Source: Melioribacteraceae bacterium
GTDB taxonomy: Bacteria > Bacteroidota > Ignavibacteria > Ignavibacteriales > Melioribacteraceae
DNA length: 7,341 nucleotides
Direction of reading: 5' to 3'
Assembly: GCA_027036655.1 (NCBI GenBank)
Contig: JALWEC010000441.1
Location: 1 to 7,341, forward strand
A model generated the notes under the pieces. That model had not been told where the DNA came from, ran no database searches, and was given only the letters and a program-made list of their open reading frames with translations. This document shows, piece by piece, positions 1 through 5,472 of this stretch. Both the position numbers and the translations under genes were made by a program. Numbering within the stretch: the stretch's first letter is position 1; every line of letters begins with the position of its first letter.

Positions 1-3
1 ACC

Positions 4-495
4 GTTGTTTGCAAACTTCCGGCTTAGCAATCTTAGAAAGAAAAAAATATTGAGTAAGAAGTTTTAGTTTTTTAAAAAGCCTGGATCGCGGGAGGTGGAA
101 ATCGTTACCTTATGCCCACCCAATTTTTAACGGAGTACTTTGTTGCGTTTCTTCAGACTGGATTGCGGCTATGCGCACCCGTCGTAATAGGGTAGGGGTT
201 ACTATTTTTTAAACGTGTCTTCGTTTGCGGTGTTCCTGGATTATTTAAATTTGGAGAGTGAGCATAGCTCATAATTTCATATCATTATTACCTCGTAAAA
301 TCATATTCGCCAGGAATCGTATTTTAGAAGTTTTGGAAGTAGTTGGACGAGCACCGTAAATAGTCAGCAAACAACAACACCTATGCCCCATAAGGGGTTT
401 GTAAGTAAAAGGGAAGTTTTGACCGTTCAATTAATATTTTTGATACATTTGAGGCTTAGAAGTTTAATCACCCTTACGGTGCATAGCTGGTGACC
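4..495 (+). other. Cassette-like unit 1, without a convincing gene
   Basis: This unit runs from the box GTTGTTTGC (4-12) through its attC-like 3' element, whose first box GCAAACAAC (367-375) is the exact reverse complement of the start. In an integron cassette the 5' end and the first box of its own attC are complementary in this way because they pair in the excised circle. The interior (13-366) has no open frame above about 40 codons. I see a 27-codon + frame (112-195, preceded at a long 13-nt distance by GGAGG at 91-95) and a 39-codon - frame (153-272), neither with recognisable content. CTGGAT recurs at 81, 158 and 236, at 77-78 nt spacing. TGAGC-ATA-GCTCA (259-271) is a small perfect hairpin. 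The content could be an RNA, a decayed gene or a promoter-bearing cassette. The unit boundaries are seen directly; the integron interpretation is inference. Confidence 0.5.
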
Positions 496-504
496 GTTAG
501 CGGC
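367..504 (+). repeat. attC-like recombination site (imperfect long inverted repeat)
   Basis: The element spans GCAAACAAC (367-375) to GTTAGCGGC (496-504), 138 bp, within the usual attC size range. Inside the boxes the arms pair: CACC (378-381) with GGTG (489-492), TATGC (382-386) with GCATA (481-485), CC (388-389) with GG (478-479), and TAAGGG (391-396) with CCCTTA (471-476). Three unpaired bases, GCT (486-488), lie on one arm only, like the extrahelical bases of attC. The middle, 397-470, is AT-rich and unpaired, corresponding to the variable terminal structure. The outer boxes do not complement each other, as expected if the last bases belong to the next cassette. The outer boxes keep the AAC/GTT triplets but otherwise depart from RYYYAAC/GTTRRRY, so this is attC-like rather than classical. 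A second outer pair, GCACCGTAA (351-359) with TTACGGTGC (474-482), competes with part of this fold. Confidence 0.55.
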
Positions 505-513
505 AATTGAAAA

Positions 514-1467
514 ATGAAAATAGAAGACATCATAATTGCAAAAGACTTAAGTTTGTCAGACTTCTTAGATAAATTGACTTCTAAAGATTTCTATCGTCTG
601 TATCCGAATAATTGCTTTCCGACTGAAGAAATGATGAATGAATATCTTGATACAATAGAACAAAGAACAGATAACGAGATTCGTTCAATTTTACGCAGAT
701 TCCTTATCCATAATAGTACATACGGTTCTGATGAATTCTATGCTAAGAATCTTATTGCCAAAAAAGGTGACAAGGCATATTTTTCATCAAATAATGTTAA
801 AACTGAATACAACAGACGAGTTCTGACAAAATTCCTGACAAACAAAGGTGAAGTATGGGAAGGACTTACTTGGATTTTGGATTTATTGCCACATTTCCCA
901 AATGAAGCAATAAAAGCTATTGATGCTTATTTTCTGGCAAATTGTATGATGCTTCCAGACAATTTTTTAAGTGGATTGAGTGATAGTGGTGTAATAATAA
1001 GAGCAAGATATATCAATTACAAACATCCAAAAGAAATTTTCTGGGATTTAAATCCTATAGATTTTGAATACCTGATTGCTGCGTTGTTTGAGAATATGGA
1101 ATATAAAGTTTCTGTTACAAAATCAAGTTATGATGAGGGAATTGACTTAAATGCAGTAAAAGATGAATTAGGGCAAAAGGAGAAAGTTGTAATTCAATGT
1201 AAAAGGTATACAAAACAGACTATTGGGATTAGTGATATAAGAAATCTTTTAGGTGTAGTAAATGACAAAAAGGTAACAAAAGGGATTTTAATAACAACTT
1301 CAAAATTTTCGTCTGAATCAAGGAAGTTCGAAAGAAATAATCCAAGCATTGAATTAATAGACATTTCGGGCTTAATGAAATTATTGAATACTTACTTAGG
1401 AACTTATTGGACGGAAAAACTTGATAAGATAATTAATGAACAAAAAATGAATAACAAAAGCCGCTAA
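514..1467 (+). CDS. Mrr-type restriction endonuclease-like protein
   Basis: This is a predicted cytoplasmic nuclease of 317 residues. The C-terminal part, about 178-292, matches the Mrr catalytic fold (PD-(D/E)xK superfamily): helix DFEYLIAALFENMEY with E186, then the strand region DEGIDLNAV with D211, then VVIQCKRY with Q228, C229 and K230. The spacing is as expected for the D...QxK catalytic centre, and the core ends with a GILITTSKFS strand (257-266). All expected active-site residues are present, so it is probably active. Residues 1-170 are mostly helical and charged and I do not recognise them; they may confer target specificity. Mrr family members cleave modified DNA, or act as Cap4-like or toxin effectors; which applies here cannot be told. 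No methyltransferase lies next to it, which fits a type IV-like enzyme or a solitary defence cargo. The ATG follows AATTGAAAA with no Shine-Dalgarno. No signal peptide or membrane segment is visible. Confidence 0.85.
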   Translation: MKIEDIIIAKDLSLSDFLDKLTSKDFYRLYPNNCFPTEEMMNEYLDTIEQRTDNEIRSILRRFLIHNSTYGSDEFYAKNLIAKKGDKAYFSSNNVKTEYNRRVLTKFLTNKGEVWEGLTWILDLLPHFPNEAIKAIDAYFLANCMMLPDNFLSGLSDSGVIIRARYINYKHPKEIFWDLNPIDFEYLIAALFENMEYKVSVTKSSYDEGIDLNAVKDELGQKEKVVIQCKRYTKQTIGISDIRNLLGVVNDKKVTKGILITTSKFSSESRKFERNNPSIELIDISGLMKLLNTYLGTYWTEKLDKIINEQKMNNKSR

Positions 1468-1490
1468 CAATGTATCATAGTGCATAGCGC
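1460..1490 (+). repeat. Left half of a second attC-like site, possibly truncated
   Basis: The terminal box GCCGCTAAC is followed by AATGTATCATAG and TGCATAGCGC. Both the box and the GCATAGC core resemble the preceding site read from either strand. A full site would need a complementary right arm ending in GTT within about 140 bp. The best candidate end is GTTAAAAT at 1563-1570, inside the permease 3' end, but its inner arm pairs poorly. This may be a truncated last site of the array or a divergent one. Confidence 0.35.
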
Positions 1491-1558
1491 AAATTATAGT
1501 AAATATGAGCATTAAGCCCTAACTTACCTGTCACAATTTAAAAAGTGCGCGAATTAAC

Positions 1559-2881
1559 TTATGTTAAAATATCGGTTTTCTTAAATCTGTAAAGCGCGAC
1601 GGCGTTAACCGCACCGGCGATTCCTAATAATACAACCAAGTTGATTAAGATGCCGGACAAATCCGAATGTCTCCACAGAACTTGAAGGAAACCATCCACC
1701 GACCAGTAAGTTATTGTAGTTTTGGAAATTGTCTGCATCCACTCGGGAAGAAGAAAAACCGGGAACCACGAGCCGCCTATTGCCGACATAATTAAGATTA
1801 GAATCGTAGCGATGCCGTTTGCCTGACTTAAACTTTTTGTAAAAGAGGTAATCAACATTCCAAAAGAAACGGCGGCAAGCGTTGAAGCGATTATCATTAG
1901 GAAGAGATTAATGAAGTTGGAGAATATATCAACGTTAAAAACCGCCCAAGCGAAAATAAACATTACCGCAAGTTGTATAACACCGAGAACCGTCGTATAA
2001 AGATATTTTGACCAGATTATTTGATTGCGAGAAACAGGCATTGTCAGAAGCCGTTTTAGTGTTCCCTGCTGTTTTTCTTCAAAAAGTGAAATTGAGGCGC
2101 TTACGATTGAGAAAAGCAAAAACATTATCGCCCAACCACCGACCATTCGGGTTGCGCCCGGATTGCTTATTTCTTTACCGACTACTTGCGTACTTTGGAA
2201 ATTGAGTAATTCCGAAAAAAAGTTGGAAGCTGCCGAGTCGGCGTTTAACGAATGACTTTGTGAAATATAAGAGAGATCCATATACTTTTCGATGCTATCG
2301 GCGGGCACACCGAAAAAATAGTTAACGGTTTTAGCCATTGAAGTTTTGAATTTTTTAGCTTGCGCCGGGCCGATTTCTTTTTGCCACTTATTCTGAAGTA
2401 ATGCCGGAAAAACAGAAGGAATAGTTGAATAAATGATTTTTTGAATATTTCCCATTATCAGCGAATATTCGATTTCGTCCTTCGGATCGTAGTAAACTTT
2501 AATATTTAACGCTGCTGAGGAATCTGAAATAAAATTTTTTGGGAGAATCACGGCTGTGGAGAACTTACCTTTTTCAACATAATCTTTCGCTGTTTTTTCA
2601 TTGAAAAATATTGTTTTGTTTTTATCAGATGTTTTAATGCTTTTTACCGGCTTAAGAGCTTTTGATGAATCGAGTTTCTCTTCAATTATCTTTGCGGCGG
2701 GGGAAGAACTTTCGTTAACAAATATAATCGGTATCCTGCTTTGCTGCCCTCCGTTACCGCTGAAAATCTCGCCGAAAATTAATATTAAAACGGCGGGGAG
2801 AATAAACGTAAGGAGCAGAGCCGGTTTATCGCTTAAGAACCGGTAAGTATCTTTTTTAAATAACATTAAAACGGTATTCAA
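1559..2881 (-). CDS. ABC-2 type transporter permease
   Basis: This is a 440-residue inner-membrane permease, the partner of the ATPase encoded just upstream. The layout is typical of long ABC-2 permeases: a cytoplasmic N-terminus, TM1 at about 21-40, a large extracytoplasmic domain at about 41-245, then five membrane segments at about 247-267, 293-315, 323-346, 355-378 and 408-431. The cytoplasmic motif FEEKQQGTLKRLLTMPVSR (267-285) is the conserved coupling segment of this family. Family members export drugs, lipids, peptides or polysaccharides; the substrate is not readable here. The start is TTG at 2881-2879: AAGGAG lies nine bases upstream (2891-2896 on the minus strand), and the codon overlaps the ATPase stop as TTGA, implying translational coupling. 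The next ATG, five codons later, sits too far from that ribosome site. The 3' end abuts the cassette region, and its last codons may have been affected by that junction. Confidence 0.93.
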   Translation of the reverse strand: MNTVLMLFKKDTYRFLSDKPALLLTFILPAVLILIFGEIFSGNGGQQSRIPIIFVNESSSPAAKIIEEKLDSSKALKPVKSIKTSDKNKTIFFNEKTAKDYVEKGKFSTAVILPKNFISDSSAALNIKVYYDPKDEIEYSLIMGNIQKIIYSTIPSVFPALLQNKWQKEIGPAQAKKFKTSMAKTVNYFFGVPADSIEKYMDLSYISQSHSLNADSAASNFFSELLNFQSTQVVGKEISNPGATRMVGGWAIMFLLFSIVSASISLFEEKQQGTLKRLLTMPVSRNQIIWSKYLYTTVLGVIQLAVMFIFAWAVFNVDIFSNFINLFLMIIASTLAAVSFGMLITSFTKSLSQANGIATILILIMSAIGGSWFPVFLLPEWMQTISKTTITYWSVDGFLQVLWRHSDLSGILINLVVLLGIAGAVNAVALYRFKKTDILT

Positions 2882-3810
2882 TCTCTTAATCTCCTTCCGG
2901 TTAAGTTTAAGAAAACATCTTCCAATGTGGCGCGGCTTATCTCAATGTTATCTTCGGAGATGCCGAGAGATTCCAGCTTCGGAAAAAGCTGATGCAATTT
3001 TGAGTATTCTGTTCCGGGAATCAGCTCGAAGTGAAATTCCAGTTCGTTTAGAGTACCGAGCGAGGAAAGTTCCTTTTTTACGGAAATCGCCCTGCTTTCT
3101 TTTAATATTTTTATCGACTGTTTTTTGGCGAGCAAATTGATAAGTTCGGCCAAAGTTCCTTCCGCTATTATTTTCCCGTTATCGATAATCTCCAGTTTAT
3201 CGCAAAGTCTTTCCGCTTCTTCCATGTAATGCGTTGTGTAAATAATGGTTTTCCCTTCTGCTTTGTGCATCCGCTGAAGCATATCGAAAATTGCGTTACG
3301 CGACTGCGGGTCTATGCCGACGGTCGGTTCGTCGCATAAAATAATTTCAGGGGAGTGTAAAATACTGCATGCAATATTAAAACGCCGTTTCATTCCTCCT
3401 GAGAATGTTTTAACGGCGTCCTTTTTCCTTTCGTAAAGCCCAACCAGTTCAAGTACTTCGCTAATTCTCGACCGGAGAGCTTTACCTTTCAATCCGTAAA
3501 GTCCGCCGAAAATCTCCAAATTTTTTATTGCGGAAAGCTCTTCGTAGAGCGCAATTTCCTGAGGGACATAACCGAATTTTTGAATTACGTCATTGCTTCT
3601 GTGAATAACCGGAGAGTTTTCCAACAGAATTTCCCCTTCGTCAGGAGCGATTAAACCAATGATAATATTCATCAACGTAGTTTTACCGGCGCCGTTCGGA
3701 CCTAAAATCCCGAGGAACGAACCTCGCTCGATATCAAGTGAAACTCCTTTTAATGCCGCGATTTCACCATAATTTTTTTTAATATTTTTGAGCGACAGAA
3801 TATTTTCCAT
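2878..3810 (-). CDS. ABC transporter ATP-binding protein
   Basis: This is a 310-residue ATPase that powers the neighbouring ABC-2 permease. All nucleotide-binding motifs are intact: Walker A GPNGAGKTT (37-45), Q-loop at Q84 in YVPQE, signature FSGGMKRR (136-143), Walker B IILCDE with E161 as the catalytic glutamate, D-loop GIDPQ, and H-loop H194 in TTHYMEEAE. The C-terminal extension, about 225-310, ends in EISRATLEDVFLNLTG, typical of the drug/antibiotic exporter (DrrA/CcmA-like) branch, which carries a DUF4162-type tail. The gene starts 29 nt after the LiaF-like gene and overlaps the permease start by 4 nt. No clear Shine-Dalgarno precedes this ATG. The membership of the pair in a PspC/LiaF operon suggests export linked to envelope stress, but the substrate is unknown. 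Confidence 0.95.
   Translation of the reverse strand: MENILSLKNIKKNYGEIAALKGVSLDIERGSFLGILGPNGAGKTTLMNIIIGLIAPDEGEILLENSPVIHRSNDVIQKFGYVPQEIALYEELSAIKNLEIFGGLYGLKGKALRSRISEVLELVGLYERKKDAVKTFSGGMKRRFNIACSILHSPEIILCDEPTVGIDPQSRNAIFDMLQRMHKAEGKTIIYTTHYMEEAERLCDKLEIIDNGKIIAEGTLAELINLLAKKQSIKILKESRAISVKKELSSLGTLNELEFHFELIPGTEYSKLHQLFPKLESLGISEDNIEISRATLEDVFLNLTGRRLRD
2891..2896 (-). promoter_or_regulatory. Shine-Dalgarno AAGGAG selecting the TTG start of the permease
   Basis: AAGGAG on the minus strand lies nine bases before TTG (2881-2879), inside the 3' end of the ATPase gene. It decides the start in favour of TTG over the ATG at 2866, which would be 24 bases away. Confidence 0.7.
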
Positions 3811-3839
3811 TTATGCAGTCCGCTTAGAATTAGAAATGA

Positions 3840-4754
3840 TTAATAGTATTCAATACTGAAATCCGCAATCGTGCCGTGCAGATTAATATTGATTTTCTGA
3901 GATGATTCGGAAAAATTTGCGGAAGTGTAAGTGCCGCTTTCATCTTTGGTGAAGCCCGGTAAATTTTTGTCAACAAAAATAAAATCTCCGTTGATTAAAC
4001 ATCCCGCGGATTTAGGAATGTGAATTACAATATCCATTGCCGCAAGTTTCAAATCGATATTCGTCAGATTTTGCTTTTTCCCTATGTATAAATCGACGTC
4101 CGATGCGGCTGTTTTTATCTTTATGTTTTTTACTTTTAATTTTCTTAAGTCTAAGTTTGTTTCGTTGGCGCCCGACTTGAAGATAATATTCCATTCCGGT
4201 TTTTCGTTTAGATACAAGTCAAAATCGTTAAAGTATTTTTTGTGGAATTTATGAGCTGCCGATTCGGACGGCTCGACTCTGAGCTTTGCCGATGATGAGT
4301 CAACGGTGAAATTTACGTTTAGGTTTGCCAATTTTTCAGCGTTAATTTTCGCTAAATATTCGTCGGAGAGAAATCCGGAAACCTTGATTTTATTTGCAGC
4401 TCCTAAAATGCTTAACTCCGCTTCTTTAATTCCGGCGGGCATTTCGATAGTCTGCATTCCTTGTCCGGAATTTTCGGAGATGGAAATTTCATCGCTTGTT
4501 TCAGTGTAGCATTCGTCTCCATCCCAGAAAATATTAAACAAAGCGTAGGCTGAAATTAGCGCAGCAAGAATCACAAAAAAAGTTTTGAAGCTGTTTTGCT
4601 TAAATAAAATCACAAGCCCTAAAATTACGAGAAGAACCGGAATTGTAATCGAACTGTCGAAATCATAATATATATTTATTCCCAAGTAGGAAAGGAGACT
4701 GAAAATCCCGAGAGATAAAAATAATACGCCCCAAAAAATTTTACTTGTTTTCAT
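3840..4754 (-). CDS. LiaF-like transmembrane protein (DUF5668 / toastrack type)
   Basis: This is a 304-residue membrane protein. The N-terminus holds three predicted membrane segments at about 5-25, 36-51 and 57-77 with short polar turns (the LiaI/LiaF-type DUF5668 region). The C-terminal 200 residues are beta-rich and repetitive, with runs such as IKIKTAASDVDLYIG and LKLAAMDIVIHIPKSAG, followed by SSQKININLHGTIADFSIEYY. That matches the beta-sheet 'toastrack' domain of LiaF and related proteins. LiaF in Firmicutes inhibits the LiaRS two-component system that detects cell-wall damage; no LiaRS homologue is in this window, so a sensor or scaffold role working with the adjacent PspC protein is inferred. 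Its start lies 14 nt inside the end of the PspC gene, with GAGG (4763-4766, minus strand) eight to nine bases before the ATG, indicating coupled translation. Confidence 0.8.
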   Translation of the reverse strand: MKTSKIFWGVLFLSLGIFSLLSYLGINIYYDFDSSITIPVLLVILGLVILFKQNSFKTFFVILAALISAYALFNIFWDGDECYTETSDEISISENSGQGMQTIEMPAGIKEAELSILGAANKIKVSGFLSDEYLAKINAEKLANLNVNFTVDSSSAKLRVEPSESAAHKFHKKYFNDFDLYLNEKPEWNIIFKSGANETNLDLRKLKVKNIKIKTAASDVDLYIGKKQNLTNIDLKLAAMDIVIHIPKSAGCLINGDFIFVDKNLPGFTKDESGTYTSANFSESSQKININLHGTIADFSIEYY

Positions 4755-5271
4755 TACGGCTTCCTCTTCGATTATTGTCTATTAGAAAATATAAGCCGGC
4801 TCCGATTAATACGATTGGAACAATCAGCTTGAATGTGATTACGGGGAAAATCCTTTCGAGCAATATTATTCCGCCGATTATGACAAGCGAGATTCCAAGA
4901 ATCGATTTCCCGTCATATTTTTCTCTTACCGGTTTTTCATTCTCGGGTTTGTTTGTATAATTGTTTTGCGAAGAGAAAGAATTGTCATCTTCTTTTTTTT
5001 CATCTTCATCGTCAATAATCTCGGCGTCAACTATTTCCGGTTCCTCGGATGCGTCAAAATTTTTTGTTTTGAATGTAAGATCATTTTCTTTAGGTACAAT
5101 AATTAGCATAATTATATACGCAATTAGTCCGATTCCGTGGAAGAAAAAAAGAAGAACGAATATCAATCTGATTATCACCGGATCCACAGTGAAGTAATCG
5201 GCAAGCCCTCCGCAGACGCCTCCGATAATTTTTTCTTTTTCCGAACGATATAGTCTTTCAGTTTTGCTCAT
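4741..5271 (-). CDS. PspC domain membrane protein
   Basis: Residues about 7-62 form a clear PspC domain: LYRSEKEKIIGGVCGGLADYF is followed by VDPVIIRLIFVLLF, and the helix ends at the IIVPKE motif. PspC in E. coli is an inner-membrane sensor of envelope damage that cooperates with PspB/PspA; here neither partner is seen. A linker of about 65 residues follows, strongly acidic around IVDAEIIDDEDEKKEDD, then two predicted membrane segments (about 123-140 and 148-165) resembling the LiaI/DUF5668 helix pair, and a basic tail. So this is a PspC plus LiaI-like fusion, a common layout outside Proteobacteria. I choose the ATG at 5271-5269; a TTG immediately upstream adds one residue only. The ATG overlaps the stop of a possible leader peptide (TGATG). 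Its 3' end overlaps the LiaF-like gene by 14 nt. Confidence 0.9.
   Translation of the reverse strand: MSKTERLYRSEKEKIIGGVCGGLADYFTVDPVIIRLIFVLLFFFHGIGLIAYIIMLIIVPKENDLTFKTKNFDASEEPEIVDAEIIDDEDEKKEDDNSFSSQNNYTNKPENEKPVREKYDGKSILGISLVIIGGIILLERIFPVITFKLIVPIVLIGAGLYFLIDNNRRGSRNENK
4761..4768 (-). promoter_or_regulatory. Shine-Dalgarno of the LiaF-like gene inside the PspC gene
   Basis: AAGAGGAA on the minus strand lies six to eight bases before the ATG at 4754-4752 and within the last codons of the PspC gene. It supports this start and coupled translation of the two overlapping genes. Confidence 0.5.
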
Positions 5272-5345
5272 CAAAATATTCCGTTTGTTATTTTGTTTTT
5301 ATGACGAACAGACTTAAAGTTTGTTCCGAAAAAGATTTTTAGCAT
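5271..5345 (-). CDS. Possible 24-residue leader peptide of the PspC operon
   Basis: A short frame starts with ATG (5345-5343) six bases after a perfect AAGGAG (5352-5357 on the minus strand), a better ribosome site than the PspC gene itself has. The peptide begins MLKIFFGTNF, is basic in the middle (K11, R14, H15, K16, K18), and ends NGIF. Its TGA stop (5273-5271) shares one base with the PspC ATG, so ribosomes finishing it could restart on pspC. The frame contains the 21-bp palindrome at 5306-5326. I do not recognise the peptide. It may act as a translational-coupling leader, a genuine small membrane-active peptide, or be a chance ORF; the Shine-Dalgarno quality and exact stop/start overlap favour translation. 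Confidence 0.45.
   Translation of the reverse strand: MLKIFFGTNFKSVRHKNKITNGIF
5306..5326. promoter_or_regulatory. 21-bp near-perfect palindrome, candidate operator or hairpin
   Basis: The arms GAACAGACTT (5306-5315) and AAGTTTGTTC (5317-5326) flank a single central A (5316). Only one of ten arm positions is not Watson-Crick, and on the plus strand it is a G-T pair. It lies 35-55 nt upstream of the PspC ATG, inside the leader frame. The symmetry and two-turn length fit a dimeric repressor or response-regulator site. No T-run follows on either strand, so it is not an intrinsic terminator. Confidence 0.45.
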
Positions 5346-5366
5346 TTCTTGCTCCTTCAAGGTCGG

Positions 5367-5397
5367 GGATTCGCGGCGTACGGCAATCCGCCGGATT
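5367..5397 (-). promoter_or_regulatory. Alternative hairpins in the putative PspC operon leader
   Basis: AATCC (5385-5389) can pair either with GGATT at 5367-5371 or with GGATT at 5393-5397 (three-base loop). A GC stem CGGCG (5374-5378) with CGCCG (5389-5393) competes with both. On the minus-strand transcript this lies about 20 nt before the leader Shine-Dalgarno. The topology could allow switching, but the stems are only 5 bp. Confidence 0.25.
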
Positions 5398-5412
5398 TAT
5401 TCCAACAGTTTT

Positions 5413-5441
5413 TTATTAGTAGCAGACCGTATCGGCGTGAA
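5413..5441 (-). promoter_or_regulatory. Weak candidate promoter for the PspC operon
   Basis: On the minus strand TTCACG (5441-5436) and TAATAA (5418-5413) are separated by 17 nt, the spacing of a housekeeping promoter. Matches to TTGACA/TATAAT are only partial, and the phylum's own consensus may differ. Its position between the beta-propeller gene and the leader ORF is suitable. Nothing else in the 198-nt gap looks like a promoter. Confidence 0.2.
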
Positions 5442-5472
5442 TTGGTCTTGTATTCCGTTTAACGCGGATTTG

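Larger units (their letters stand above)
496..1490 (+). other. Cassette-like unit 2 carrying an Mrr-type nuclease gene
   Basis: The unit opens with GTTAGCGGC (496-504), preceded by ACC exactly as the first unit's GTT is (1-3 and 493-495). It closes with the reverse complement GCCGCTAAC (1460-1468). The single gene starts ten bases after the opening box, and its TAA stop (1465-1467) lies inside the closing box, so almost no sequence is left over; this compactness is typical of gene cassettes. The subterminal motif GTGCATAGC occurs at 1480-1488 and also at 479-487, in the site that precedes the unit. The right half of this unit's own attC-like site is not clear: I see no good partner for 1469-1490, so the end is uncertain and the site may be truncated at the junction with the chromosome. 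The unit is more AT-rich than the genes to its right, about 30-33% GC in lines I counted. Confidence 0.5.

Noticed and set aside
112..195. 27-codon plus-strand ORF in unit 1 with a GGAGG upstream
   Set aside because: The Shine-Dalgarno distance (13 nt) is long, the ORF is short, and no recognisable sequence or membrane pattern supports it.
153..272. 39-codon minus-strand ORF in unit 1
   Set aside because: It has no ribosome site, low-complexity polar content and lies antisense to the usual cassette gene direction.
1..1490. Classical integron attC or insertion sequence
   Set aside because: The boxes deviate from RYYYAAC/GTTRRRY and no integrase or transposase is present, so only 'attC-like' is claimed; no target-site duplication typical of an insertion sequence was seen.
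1554..1567. TTAAC-TTAT-GTTAA hairpin as a terminator between convergent genes
   Set aside because: The stem is AT-rich, only 5 bp, overlaps the permease stop codon and has no convincing T-run.
2008..2846. Plus-strand open frames inside the permease gene
   Set aside because: They are antisense to a well-supported transporter gene and have no protein features of their own.
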